DNA from: Sorangium cellulosum So ce56 | GTDB lineage: Bacteria; Myxococcota_A; Polyangia; Polyangiales; Polyangiaceae | Length of the DNA: 64,000 nucleotides | Direction of reading: 5' to 3' | NCBI RefSeq assembly: GCF_000067165.1 | Contig: NC_010162.1 | Span: 8,563,001 to 8,627,000 of the forward strand | Shown: piece by piece, positions 7,800-18,600 of the stretch | Position numbering within the stretch: the first letter of the stretch is position 1 | Layout of the letters: every line of letters begins with the position of its first letter | Notes under the pieces: model-generated | The model's database searches: none | Told to the model about the DNA's origin: nothing | What the model saw: the letters and a program-made list of their open reading frames with translations, nothing else | Translations under genes and position numbers: made by a program

Positions 7800-10700
7800 A
7801 TGCGAGCTTCCGCGGTAGAACAGCCATTCTTTTCGCGCGTCGCGGAGCAGGCGGCCGCGACGCTCTACGAGCGACCAGCCGCCCCCGGCGCGGGCGGTTG
7901 GTTCGCCTTCGTCGCCTTCGCCGCGCCCCCGCAGCCCGAAGCCCTCTCCTTCGCTGGATCCTGGTCGAGCTACCTGGGCGACCCCCGGCGCGGCGAGAAC
8001 GGCGGCCTCTACGTCGTCGCCGCCTCGCGCCCGGCCGATCCGGCCGCCTACCTCGCCGCCTTCATCCACGTCGTCCAGACTCTCAACACGCAGACCGGCA
8101 ACTTCGCCTACCGCTACCTCTTCATCGGCGACCCGACATCCGGCGACCCCACGGCGTGCCCCGGCGTCATCCCCTTCTTCACGACCTCGCCGGACCCTTC
8201 GCAGCCCGGGCAGATCACGAGTGCAACGACGGTCGCGGCGCGCAACGTGGGCCTCGTCTTCGCGCAGGGTGTCCGGGTCTACGGCGACGTGGGCACGTCG
8301 TCGCTGCGCCTCGCCTCCCACGGGGGTGCGATCATCTCCTTGCTCTCGAGCAAATACACCCCGAAGAACATCACGACGCTGACCTCCGATGTGATCTTCC
8401 CGCTCGACGGCGCGGCGGCCGGGGCCTTCGGCTTCGGCGTCACACTCCTCTCTTCGAACGTCCCCGCCAACGACGACTTCACGCTGCTCGACGTGGGGCT
8501 CAAGTACTTCACCGAGCGCGGCGGGCGCATCCTCAGCCAGCGCTACCCTGTCTTCGGCCCGACCGTCGACGGCTCGCCCGTCCCCTTCAGGGTCAGCTTC
8601 GACCCGCTGCGCCCGCTCGCGCACGGCCGCACGGCCTTCACCTTCGCGGGCGACGGCTCGACGTGCGCGCCCATGCACAGCGCGCTGCGCGACACGTTCG
8701 TCCACGGGGTGAACCTCGTCCCGACCGCCGGCGCGGCGGCGCTCGTCGTGCAGCGGGACACTGTGGCCGTCGCCTCGCCCGGAGACCCGCAGCAAGACTT
8801 CTACTACCTCGTGCCGTCGGGGCCGTTCGCGCTCGCCGCGGGCGACTCGCGGCCGCCGGCCACACGCGTCATGTGCGGGCTGTCGCCGACGGAGAACGTG
8901 ATCTTCGATCCGCCCGGCTCCGTCATCACCTTTCACCCGGATCAGCCGGCCTTCTCGCCGCTGCTCGCGGACGCGCCGGCCGCGCAGGGCGCGCCGCGCC
9001 TGACGGATCGGTATGTCACGGCCTGGGCCACCATCACGGCCAAGGGCGGCGCGGCGCCCGGCCCCGCGCCGACCTACCTCGCACAGCCGCAGGGGAGCGC
9101 GCTGTTCGCTTCGGGCGGCAGCCCGACGACGTATCTCGAGCACCGGGAGGTACCGGCCTGCGTGCTGACCGACGCCTCGGCCGACGCCTCGTTCCCGATG
9201 GTCGGCTACGGCGCGGTCGCCTTCGGCGCGCATCACGACACGTTCAGCCAGGGCGACGTGGCGCGGCTCGAATCGGACGTCCTCTCGGTCGAGCGCCGCG
9301 CGCGCCTCACGGCGCACGGGCAACTGCCGACGCGGGAGTCGGCCGCCAGGCCGCAGGGCGACACCCCGCCGCGCGCGACGACGCCGCAGGGCTTCGTCGT
9401 CGATCTGGCGACCGACGGCAGCGGCGCGTGGAAGCGGCTCCACCTCGCGCAGACCTCCTGGTCGCCCGACCCGGCAAAGGTGCCCAGGGCCGTGATGACG
9501 CTCGCCTTCGACGATGTGGACGACACGTTGCGCGCGGCCTTCCAGACGAACCAGCAGTTCCTCGTCGTCACGCAGCCGCGCGTGCCCTGGACCCTCGGCG
9601 GGGCGGCGGGCGCGGCCGGCACCGTCTTCGAGAGCGTGCTGGCGCCGCAGGGGTGGCCCTTCGACCTCCGCGTCGGCGAGGGCTCGAACCCGGACGACTT
9701 CCGTAACGTCCTCATCTTCAAGTTCTGCGACGGCTCGCTCGACTCACGCATCGACGACGCGGCGCGCTGGACGGCCGCCGCGGACTTCAACGCCGATCCC
9801 GACTCGGTCGCCGCGTGGCTGCGCGCCTACGTCGAGGAGGCCAAGCAGCTCGCGCAAGGGCCGGACGGCGCCTACTTCCAGCGCTTCGTCGACGCCGTGA
9901 AGAGCGACGCGTGGCGCGGCATCCTGGCGCTGCGCGTGAACGTGGACGCCTCCGCCCTGCCGCAGGAGCTGCGCGGCCTCGTCGCCGGCATCGACCTGAC
10001 GCAGCTCGACGCGCACCACGTCGGCGTGGACATCAGCTTCGTGGACACGTCGGGCGGTGGGTTCAAGCCCGACGGCAACAGCTCGGTCTTCGCGACCGTC
10101 TACTACGTCGATCCCGTCTACGCCGACAACCTCGCGGCCGGCGCGAGCCCTGATCTGCCGATCCCCGTCGCCGCGCAGGTGGACTATGCCTTCCGCGTCC
10201 TCACGCTCAAGGCGCTCTTCGTCAACGCGGAGATCGCGGCCTTCTCCAGCAAGTCGCAAATCACGCTCAACCGCGTCTTCGGCGAGCAGGTCGGCGCGCT
10301 CGCGCTCGACGGCGTCGTCGCGCCAAGCCACTCGGTCGTCCTCGACGGCCAATACCAGAGCCACGATGGCGCCGGCACCTACGTCTTCCAGACCAACGCC
10401 GAGGCGCGCTTCCTGCTGGTGAGCAACCTCTGGCGCGGCTTCGAGACCGACCGCGCGAGCTTCGCCACGCTGCGCGCGCCGGCGACAGGCACCGTCCTCT
10501 CGCGCTTCACCTTCGCCGGCTACCTCGATTTCGCCGTGCTCTCGACCTCCGACGGCCAGACGAGCGCCCCGTTCGACCTGCTCTCGTTCGGCGGCGAAGG
10601 GGCGGGCGACGACCCGCGCGGGTCGGGCCTACCGTTCTCGGGGCTTCACCTCGACATGACGTTCGACACGGCCGCACCCGGCTCGCCGTCCTTCGCCTTC

Positions 10701-11300
10701 AGCATCGACCAGATGACGTTCGCGCCGACGGCCCAGCAGGCGCGCGCGGCGAGCCTCTACGCGCGGATGCCGCTCACGCTCGCCGGGATCACGTCGGGGG
10801 CGGGCTCACCGCGCGATCTCGGCTACCTGGCCGTCAACGTGCCGTCGCTGCCGGCCGACCCGCTCGGCGACGCCTGGTACGGGCTCGTTTATACGCTCGA
10901 CCTCGGCACGGCCGGCGCGCTCGCGGCGAAGGTGGGGTTCACGGCGCGGCTGCTCGTCGCGTGGGGGCCGGGCAGCGCCGCCCCGTCCTTCCGCGTCTCG
11001 GTCGGGCTTGCGCTGCCGGGCACGGGCGCCGGCAACACGGGAGCCCTCTCGCTCCAGGGCGTGCTCAAGCTGACCATCGATCGCATCCTGCTCTACCGCG
11101 ATCCCGCCTCGGCCACCTTCGTCCTGCGCCTGATGAACGTCGCGCTCTCGCTGCTCGGCGTCTCGCTTCCGCCGGGCACCACGACCGCCTTCATCGTCTA
11201 CGGGAACCCCGCGCCGGGCCAGCGCGACGCGGTCGGCTGGTACGCGGCCGTGAACCGCGAAAAGAAGCCGGAGCTGCTCGCGCCCACGGGAGAACGCTGA
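7800..11300 (+). CDS. large orphan protein (1166 aa), first gene of giant operon
   Basis: This soluble-looking 1166-aa protein has no signal peptide or obvious membrane segment. The N-terminal 350 residues contain Gly/Tyr-rich strands (FAYRYLFIGDPTSGDP, IPFFTT). The middle (about 520-760) has an Asp/Trp-rich region (DGSGAWKRLHLAQTSW). The last 150 residues (SLQGVLKLTIDRILL, PPGTTTAFIVYG, GWYAAVNRE) look beta-rich and resemble in style the repeated strands of the giant protein encoded two genes downstream. Its TGA overlaps the next ATG by one base, so translation is coupled. GTG 7797 is an alternative start. I do not recognise the family. Operon partners suggest that the three proteins act in one complex or on one substrate. 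Confidence 0.75.
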   Translation: MRASAVEQPFFSRVAEQAAATLYERPAAPGAGGWFAFVAFAAPPQPEALSFAGSWSSYLGDPRRGENGGLYVVAASRPADPAAYLAAFIHVVQTLNTQTGNFAYRYLFIGDPTSGDPTACPGVIPFFTTSPDPSQPGQITSATTVAARNVGLVFAQGVRVYGDVGTSSLRLASHGGAIISLLSSKYTPKNITTLTSDVIFPLDGAAAGAFGFGVTLLSSNVPANDDFTLLDVGLKYFTERGGRILSQRYPVFGPTVDGSPVPFRVSFDPLRPLAHGRTAFTFAGDGSTCAPMHSALRDTFVHGVNLVPTAGAAALVVQRDTVAVASPGDPQQDFYYLVPSGPFALAAGDSRPPATRVMCGLSPTENVIFDPPGSVITFHPDQPAFSPLLADAPAAQGAPRLTDRYVTAWATITAKGGAAPGPAPTYLAQPQGSALFASGGSPTTYLEHREVPACVLTDASADASFPMVGYGAVAFGAHHDTFSQGDVARLESDVLSVERRARLTAHGQLPTRESAARPQGDTPPRATTPQGFVVDLATDGSGAWKRLHLAQTSWSPDPAKVPRAVMTLAFDDVDDTLRAAFQTNQQFLVVTQPRVPWTLGGAAGAAGTVFESVLAPQGWPFDLRVGEGSNPDDFRNVLIFKFCDGSLDSRIDDAARWTAAADFNADPDSVAAWLRAYVEEAKQLAQGPDGAYFQRFVDAVKSDAWRGILALRVNVDASALPQELRGLVAGIDLTQLDAHHVGVDISFVDTSGGGFKPDGNSSVFATVYYVDPVYADNLAAGASPDLPIPVAAQVDYAFRVLTLKALFVNAEIAAFSSKSQITLNRVFGEQVGALALDGVVAPSHSVVLDGQYQSHDGAGTYVFQTNAEARFLLVSNLWRGFETDRASFATLRAPATGTVLSRFTFAGYLDFAVLSTSDGQTSAPFDLLSFGGEGAGDDPRGSGLPFSGLHLDMTFDTAAPGSPSFAFSIDQMTFAPTAQQARAASLYARMPLTLAGITSGAGSPRDLGYLAVNVPSLPADPLGDAWYGLVYTLDLGTAGALAAKVGFTARLLVAWGPGSAAPSFRVSVGLALPGTGAGNTGALSLQGVLKLTIDRILLYRDPASATFVLRLMNVALSLLGVSLPPGTTTAFIVYGNPAPGQRDAVGWYAAVNREKKPELLAPTGER

Positions 11301-12646
11301 TGCCGCGAATGATCTACTGGAACGTCCAGCATTTCAGCGAGGACAAGTTCTTCATCCGCAAGCGCAAGCGCAAGCTCGATGAGGACGAGGCCTGGGGCGA
11401 GGACCCCGCGCAGAAGTATCTCAATGTGCTATTCAACGCCATCACGGCGAACGCCCCCGACTTCATCGTCATCGTCGAGGCGCGGCCGGGCGGGAACACC
11501 GGCGAAGGGACGCTGCTCAGCGACGACGGCGCGATGCGGCTGCTGCGCTATCTGCGCAACAAGAGCAGCGCGCAGTGGGCGCTCGTTCCGCCCGTCATCA
11601 GCGGGCTCGGCAACGCCGGCGAGGGCATCGCCGTCTACTTCCGCCGCACCGCGACGCTCTACTTCACGGGGCCGTGGCGCTGGCCCGGCGGCGCGGGGCC
11701 GGCCGCGCCGGGCGTCGGGGCCGGAGTTTACCCGTCGCAGTACCGCAACGCCTTCTCGAGGCCGGTCGACAACCGCACGGTGCCCAACGGGAACAACCTC
11801 TACAATGCGGGGCAGATGGAGCGCCGGCTCGCCGGCCAGTGGCGCTACTTCGTGGGTGGCGGAGGAGGAGGCGGCGGGGGCGCAGGGCCGGCCCCCGCGC
11901 CGATCAGCTTCGGCGGCGCCGGCACGCGCTCGCCATTCCGCACGACGTTCTATGATTCGGCGGCGGGGCAGAACTACACCATCCTCGCCTGCCACGCCGC
12001 GCCCGGCCAGAACGCCGCCGCCCCGGCCACGGCGCCCTCGACGCTCGCCACGCAGGCCATCGGCAACCTGCACGAGGTGCAGAACATCGGCGCCAACGAG
12101 ACCATCGTCGTCGTCGGCGACTTCAACGTGAGCCTCTTCGTGGCGGCGGCCACGGCCGTCGCCTACGCGCCGTTCACCGCCGCCCACTACACGAAGGTCA
12201 TCGACACGGTCGGGGGGGCGGCTCTCCCGGCCGGCTACCCGGCCCGGGGTTACCTCTCCACGCACATCGTCCCGATCAACAACGCGACGCCCTCGAACGC
12301 GAGGGGCTACCCGGCCTTCGGCTACATGTCGGAACTGGATGCGCACGGACAGTACGACTCCATCGACAATGCTTTCGTCCGCAACAGCGTGGTCGCCAAC
12401 GCGACCATCGCCAACCTCGTCACCGGCGCGCCGTACACAGCCGTCATGCCCGTGCCCGCGGGGATGCCGCCGGGCACGCTCACCTACGCCTCGGCCCTCG
12501 GCAACCCGGCGTCGCTCAACTCGCCCAACGGATACGACCCGAACGGGACGACCTTCCCCGACGAGACCGCGCTGTTCCGCGACGTCGACAACTACGCGCG
12601 CGTCTACGGCGTGAGCGACCACATCGCGCTGGTCTTCGACTTCTGA
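11300..12646 (+). CDS. endonuclease/exonuclease/phosphatase (EEP) fold protein
   Basis: The product is 448 aa with the catalytic set of the EEP superfamily in order: NVQHF (Asn8), a metal-binding Glu in IVIVEARPGG (Glu60), a His in LACHAAPGQN (about 232), GDFNVS (Asp274, Asn276), YDSIDNAF (about 355) and a terminal SDH (Asp440, His441). This superfamily cleaves phosphodiesters in nucleic acids, inositol phosphates or sphingomyelin; the substrate here is unknown. A poly-Gly stretch near residues 188-196 and a longer-than-usual insert distinguish it. There is no signal peptide. The start overlaps the previous stop (TGATG) and the next gene starts one base after its stop, so it is firmly part of the operon. 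Confidence 0.85.
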   Translation: MPRMIYWNVQHFSEDKFFIRKRKRKLDEDEAWGEDPAQKYLNVLFNAITANAPDFIVIVEARPGGNTGEGTLLSDDGAMRLLRYLRNKSSAQWALVPPVISGLGNAGEGIAVYFRRTATLYFTGPWRWPGGAGPAAPGVGAGVYPSQYRNAFSRPVDNRTVPNGNNLYNAGQMERRLAGQWRYFVGGGGGGGGGAGPAPAPISFGGAGTRSPFRTTFYDSAAGQNYTILACHAAPGQNAAAPATAPSTLATQAIGNLHEVQNIGANETIVVVGDFNVSLFVAAATAVAYAPFTAAHYTKVIDTVGGAALPAGYPARGYLSTHIVPINNATPSNARGYPAFGYMSELDAHGQYDSIDNAFVRNSVVANATIANLVTGAPYTAVMPVPAGMPPGTLTYASALGNPASLNSPNGYDPNGTTFPDETALFRDVDNYARVYGVSDHIALVFDF

Positions 12647-12647
12647 C

Positions 12648-15600
12648 ATGGGACTGCCCGAGCTCGCCACACGCCTGCGTGCGCTCGCCTCCTCCGGCGG
12701 CGTCACGCTCGATCGGGCCACGCTCACGACCGGCACCGGTCTCACGCTGCCCGACACCTACGATGCGCTCGTGCGCGCCGCCTACGGGCTGGTCGCGGGC
12801 GAGTCGTGGGTGCTCTCGGTCAAGCCCGGCGACATCCCCGATCCTTCAGGAAACGAGCTCCGCATCACGGCCGGCACCTCGACCTTCACGCGGCTGAAGC
12901 TCAACAGCGTCGCGCTCGACCTGCGCTTCACCGTGGACGCGGGCTCGGCGGCGCTCAAGGTGACGGCCGAGATCGCGCTGCCCGGCGACTGGAAGTTCAC
13001 ATCGAGCTTCCCGCTGATGGGCGGCTACCCGTTCGACAGCGTCCCTTACGAGACGCCCGCCTTCGTCTTCGCCTCCGAGCACGTCGACTCTTACAAGGCC
13101 GCGCCCGCCACGGTGGCGCTCGACGCCGGATTGAACTTCGCCAGCAGGCTCCGGATCGAAGGCGTCCTCGCTCAGATCCGCCGCTTCGTCTCGCTCTCGC
13201 AGGACACCTTCCCGTTCTTCGGGCCGATCGACGTGACCGCGTCGAACGTGATCCCGGCGCTCAGCGCGCGCGCGCGACTGGCCGGCACGCTCGTCGCCCT
13301 TGGGCCATTGCGCGTCAGCTCGCCGTTCGTCGAATTGCGCGTGCAGTACGGCGCGAAGACGGGCCGCCGCACGGTCGTCTTCGTCTTCGGGATGCAGCTC
13401 GAGATCGGCCCCGGCGTCTCGGTCGAATTCACGGCGCTGATCTTCGAGAAGCCGATAGAGATGGTCATCGGCGTCGCCGCCACCCCCGATCATGCGATGA
13501 CGCCCGACGCGCTCTTCGCGCTCGTCGGGGGCCAGTCGTGGGGTGACGCCGTCCCCGGCCCGCTGCGCTCTGCGCTCCAGAGCGTCGCCTTCAAGGACCT
13601 CGAAGCGCGCACCACCATCGCCACGCCACCGGCGCTCACCACGCTCACCACGCGCGTCGGCTCGACCAGGCCGCTCCAGCTCTTCGACCAGTTCACGCTC
13701 GACGAGTTCGACGTGATCTGGGTGCTCGAGCGCGACGGGGACACCTGGGACAGCAGGCTCCAGTTCGTCGCATGGTTCAAGTTCTACCCGGAGCTGTTCG
13801 AGGGCGAGTTCGTGATCGGCATCTCGACCGACCTGCAAATCTGGGGCTCCTACGCCGGCAGCGTCTCGCTCGCCAAGCTGCTCTCGACGATCACCCATGG
13901 CGCGGTGTCGCCGCCTTCGAGCACGGACTTCACGCTGACCGATTTCAGCGTCGCGCTCGACATCCCGCGCAAGAGCTTCTCGCTGGATGTCGCGGGCAGC
14001 GGCACCTTCGACCCGCTCGGCTCGGGGCTCCTCGTCCTCGATTCGGTCGAATTCTCGATTTCGTCGAACGCCTCGACGGCGGGGCGCACCTACGGTGCGA
14101 GCTTGAGCGCCGTGCTCGCCATGGCCGGGCTCCCGCTCGGCGTGACGGCCACGTACGCGACCGGCGCGGGCTGGGACTTCCTCGCCGCCATGCCGGCCGG
14201 CGCGACCGTCTCCCTCCAGGACTTCCTGCAGCGCCTCTTCCCCGACGCGGCAGTCCCGCCCTTCCTCGAACACGTGGGCCTGAGCAACGCGCGGCTCGCC
14301 GCCCACACGGGCGGAGGCGCGCCCGGATCCATCGACACGTCCGCGACAATCCAGCTGCGCGACGTCGGCCTCGGCCCGCTCGGCACGTACACGCTCATCG
14401 CGAACTTCCACCTCCAGCACGTCGGCGGCGACGCGCCGACGACAAGCGCCGGTTTCTCCTTCGCCACGACCCTCCCGGGCATCGGCGCGCGCGTCACCAT
14501 CGGCTACGCCTTCACGAGCGGCGCGAGCAAGGTCGTCAGCGTCACCTGGGGCGCCTTCGAGGCCGACTACGACATCACCGAGAGCTTGCTCACCTTCTCG
14601 GTCGGCGAGGCGACGCTCGGCGGGCTGCTGGGCCAAATCGTCGGCCTGCTCCTCGGCGACGATGGCTACCGCCTCCCGCCGCCCTGGAGCGCGCTCAACG
14701 AGCTGAGCCTGCGCGGCCTCGAGATCGTCTATGACCTCAACGCCAAGACCGTCAGCGTCGACTACAGCCTGCCGAGCCCGATCCACCTCGGATTCCTGAC
14801 GATCAACGGCCTTTCGATCCAGAAGAAGGAGAGGGTCATGGTCGCGTTCGACGCGACGTTCGTGGGCGGGCAGAAGGTGCCCGCCTTCGACCCGCTCGAC
14901 AAACCGCCCGACGTGCCCGGCGGCGCCCCCATCGACCTGCGCCTGCTCGCGCTCGGCCAGCGCGTCACCGTCCCCGGCATCGAGACGTCGAAGAACATCG
15001 ACGCGGCCATCCGGCTGCTCGCCTCGTTCACCGGCACGCCGGGCAGCGGCCTGCCGGTTGGGCCCGTCTTCAGCGCCTCCTCGCCGTGGCTCATCGGCCT
15101 CCACCTGCTGGTGATGGGCGCGACCGTGGAGCTGGAGATCGTCTTCGTCGATCCGCTCCTCTACGGGCTGCGCGTCGCGCTCAACGGCGAGAAGGCCGGC
15201 CCCTTCAAGGGCCTCGACTTCGAAATCCTCTACAAGCGCGTCACCGACACCATCGGTGTCTACCAGATCAGGCTCACGCTGCCCGACAAGATGCGCTTCC
15301 TCCAGTTCGGCGCGCTCGCCATCACGCTCCCCATCGTCGGGCTCGATATCTACACCAACGGCGACTTCAAGATCGACTTCGGCTTCCCGTGGAACATGGA
15401 CTTCTCGCGCTCCTTCGGCGTGCAGTATTTCCCGTTCACGGGTGCTGGCGGGTTCTACTTCGCCAAGCTCTCGGGCGCGACGCAGACGGCCATCGGCAAG
15501 CCGTCCGTCCCCGGCACGTTCGACCCCGTCATCCAGTTCGGCGTGGGGCTCCAGCTCGGCCTCGGCAAAGACATCTCGGCGGGCGTCCTGGAGGCGGGCA

Positions 15601-18600
15601 TCAGCATCACCGTCTTCGGCATCGTCGAGGGCATCCTCGCCCGCTGGGTGCCGGCGAGCATGACGGGCACGGCGCACGCGTCGGACGCCCTCGCGCCCGC
15701 GCGCGCTCTCGTGGCGACGGACGACGACCCGAACGCGTCACACGACGTGGGCAAGGCCTATTACTACAAACTCTCGGGCACCCTCGGGATCATCGGCACG
15801 GTTTACGGCTCGATCGATTTCGCCATCATCAAGGCCAGCCTGAACCTGACGATCATCATCTCGCTGCAAGCCGTCATCGAGGCGCACCAGCCGCTCCTCG
15901 TCGCCATCACGGCGAGCGTCGATGTTTCGCTCTCGGTCTCCATCGACCTCGGCCTCTTCTCGATCACCATCCACCTCTCGTTCACGACGACGATCCGCGA
16001 GTCGTTCACGCTCGGCAAGGCGACAGGGGCCCCGTGGGGCACGCTGGGGCCGCCGCCGCCCGCGCTCCTCGCGGAGCGCGCCGCGATGGCCGCCCACGTG
16101 GCCGCGCCCGATTTCCGCGCGCTCGCCGCGCTCGCCGCGGCCGACGACGATCGCGCCGAGGTCGATCTCACCTTCGTCATGCACCCGAGCGTGGCGAGCG
16201 ACCCGTCGGACGCGACGACGGCCAGGGGCAAGCTCGCCGCGATGCTCTACCTCGACGCGCCCGACCCGACCTCGCCACCGCCGCCGCTCCCGCCGCCCAA
16301 CCAGCCGCTCCCGCCCGCGCCCACCTCGTTCGAGCGCTTCGCCGAGGCCGTCTTCCTGTGGGTCGTCGCCTCGTTCGGCGGCGCGGGCACGACGCGGCGC
16401 GCGTTCCTTGAGACGACCGTGACGCGCGCCCGCATCGCGGCGGCCTACGCCTACCTGACCGGCACGACCGACAAGCGGCCCATCTCCTACGACGACGACA
16501 TCGTGCCGGGGCTCTACCCGCACCTGAAATTCGTCGTCAAGGCCGGCCAGAGCGTCCAGAACGCCGCGCCGTTCCCCGTCCTCCCCGAGCTGCGGCTCGT
16601 CGCGGGCGACATCAACCGCCGCTTCGGCGACGGCCTCGCAGTCGGCGACGACTACCTCGGCGCGCTCCGCGCCTACTTCGAGCAGCTCGCCGCCCGCTAC
16701 CAGAACGATCTCCAGAAGAAGTACAACGGCGGGCCCCCGGCCCCGCAACGGATGACAGCGCGCACGTCCGCGCAGACCTCCTACGCGGCGGCCATCTTCG
16801 AGGACGTGGTGCTGATGCTCGCGCGCGGCATGACCAAGGCCGCGCTCGACGTGATGGACGCCTACGCCTACCCGTACGGCGGCAGAAGACTCTCCGACAT
16901 CGTCGGCGACTTCTTCGCGCTCGGAAACCCGCTCACCGTCGCGCAGCTCGCCGAGGCGAACAAGACCGTGCCGTTCACCGCCGGCGTCTCGCTCGCGCTC
17001 GCGCGCGTCCACTACCAGTTCGCCGCGGGCGACACGTTCGCCAGCGTGATCACGCGCTTCGGCGTGACGGACGCGGCCGCCGTCCTCTCCGACGCGGCGA
17101 ACGCCGCGCAGGGCGGCGTCCTGCGCCCCGGCGTGCAGCTCGCTTCCGGAGCGCTCAGCTACACGACGCGGCCGGGCGACACGTTCGCGCGCATCGCCAC
17201 GGGCGAGGCGGGGTGGGGCTACGCGGCGCTCGCCGACGCGTTGAAGGCTGCGCCCGACGCCATCCTCCCGCTCTCGCTCCTCGTCCTGCCGGCGGTCAGG
17301 TACACAACGGCCGAAGAGGACACGCTGACAGGCGTGGCGAACTCCTTCGGCCTCGACCCGGCGGACGTGGCCGGCGCGGCGGCCGATGTGCCCCATCTTT
17401 ACGCCGACCCCGACGGGAAGCTCGAGCTCTCCGTGCCCGATCTCATCGCGCTCTCGCCGGCGATGGTCCTGGGGCGGATGCGCTCGAAGGAGGCCGCGGC
17501 CAACCTGGCGGGCGCGAACGCGCGCTTCCTCCTCTACGGGATGCGGCCGCCCTCACCCGTGGCCGGCACCCCGCCGCTCGGCGCGCCCGCCGCGCTCTAC
17601 GAGCTCGACGCGCAGCAGATCGACCTGCCTCCGGTCGATCAGGCGACGCTCTCCATCGACGCGGCGCAGCCGTGGATCGATTTCAGCGGCGGGCCGTCGC
17701 CGCTCTCCGTGCAGCTCGACATCACCTCTGCGAAGTCGCTCGCCGGCCAGTTCACCGGCGTCGTCACGGCGCAGGGGGTCCCCGCGCACGTGGACTCGAT
17801 CACGCCGCTCCCCACCTTCCACGACGACCCGCGCCGCTTCACGCTGCGCCGCACGGCCCTCGTGCAGGCGGCCGAGCCCATCGCCTACCCGTTCGACGGC
17901 AACACCGCCTCCGCCGCCGCGACGCCGCGCCTCTGGTTCGTGCCCGACGCCATGGCGCGCGCGCTGGCCGAGCCCAAGCGATTGCTGCCCGCCTTCACGC
18001 TCGAGGCGACCTCGGCTGGCAACCCGCCGGAGAAGACCGCCCCCCAGCGCTACGGCTGGGCCACGGTCGTCGATGTCGAGATCAAGCGCCAGGCCAGCCT
18101 GCCCGACACCTACGAGGTCTTCGGCAGCGACGAGGCGGGCACGGCCCTGCTCGAAGCCCTGATCACGCCCGGCGCGAAGGCGGCCATCGCCGGCATCGCG
18201 CTGCTGACGGGCGCGAACGCGACGGGGCAGGTGCCGACCGGCTACACCGACGCGGGCCTCTCGAAGGTGCGCGCCTATCTCGTCAAGACGAACCTCTCGA
18301 CGGAGACCAACCCGCGCGCGGCGCGCGGCGCGCTCGCGGCCCGGGCGCAGCCGAAGCTGACCGGCATCCTCAACGACCCGCTCGACTTCGTGCGCTTGCT
18401 CTGGGAGGCCAGCGTCACGCGCAGCGGCGGCTTCTCGCTGACCTACCGGCGCGAGGACGGGACGGGCCTCCCCGCGTCGATCTTCGCGCAGGGCGAGTCC
18501 GCCACGATCACCTTCATGATCCTGCACGCGGCCGACGGCGACGTCGTCCACCGCGGCGCGAACGCCGTGCTCGTCGGCGACGGCTTCGACCCGGCGCGCT

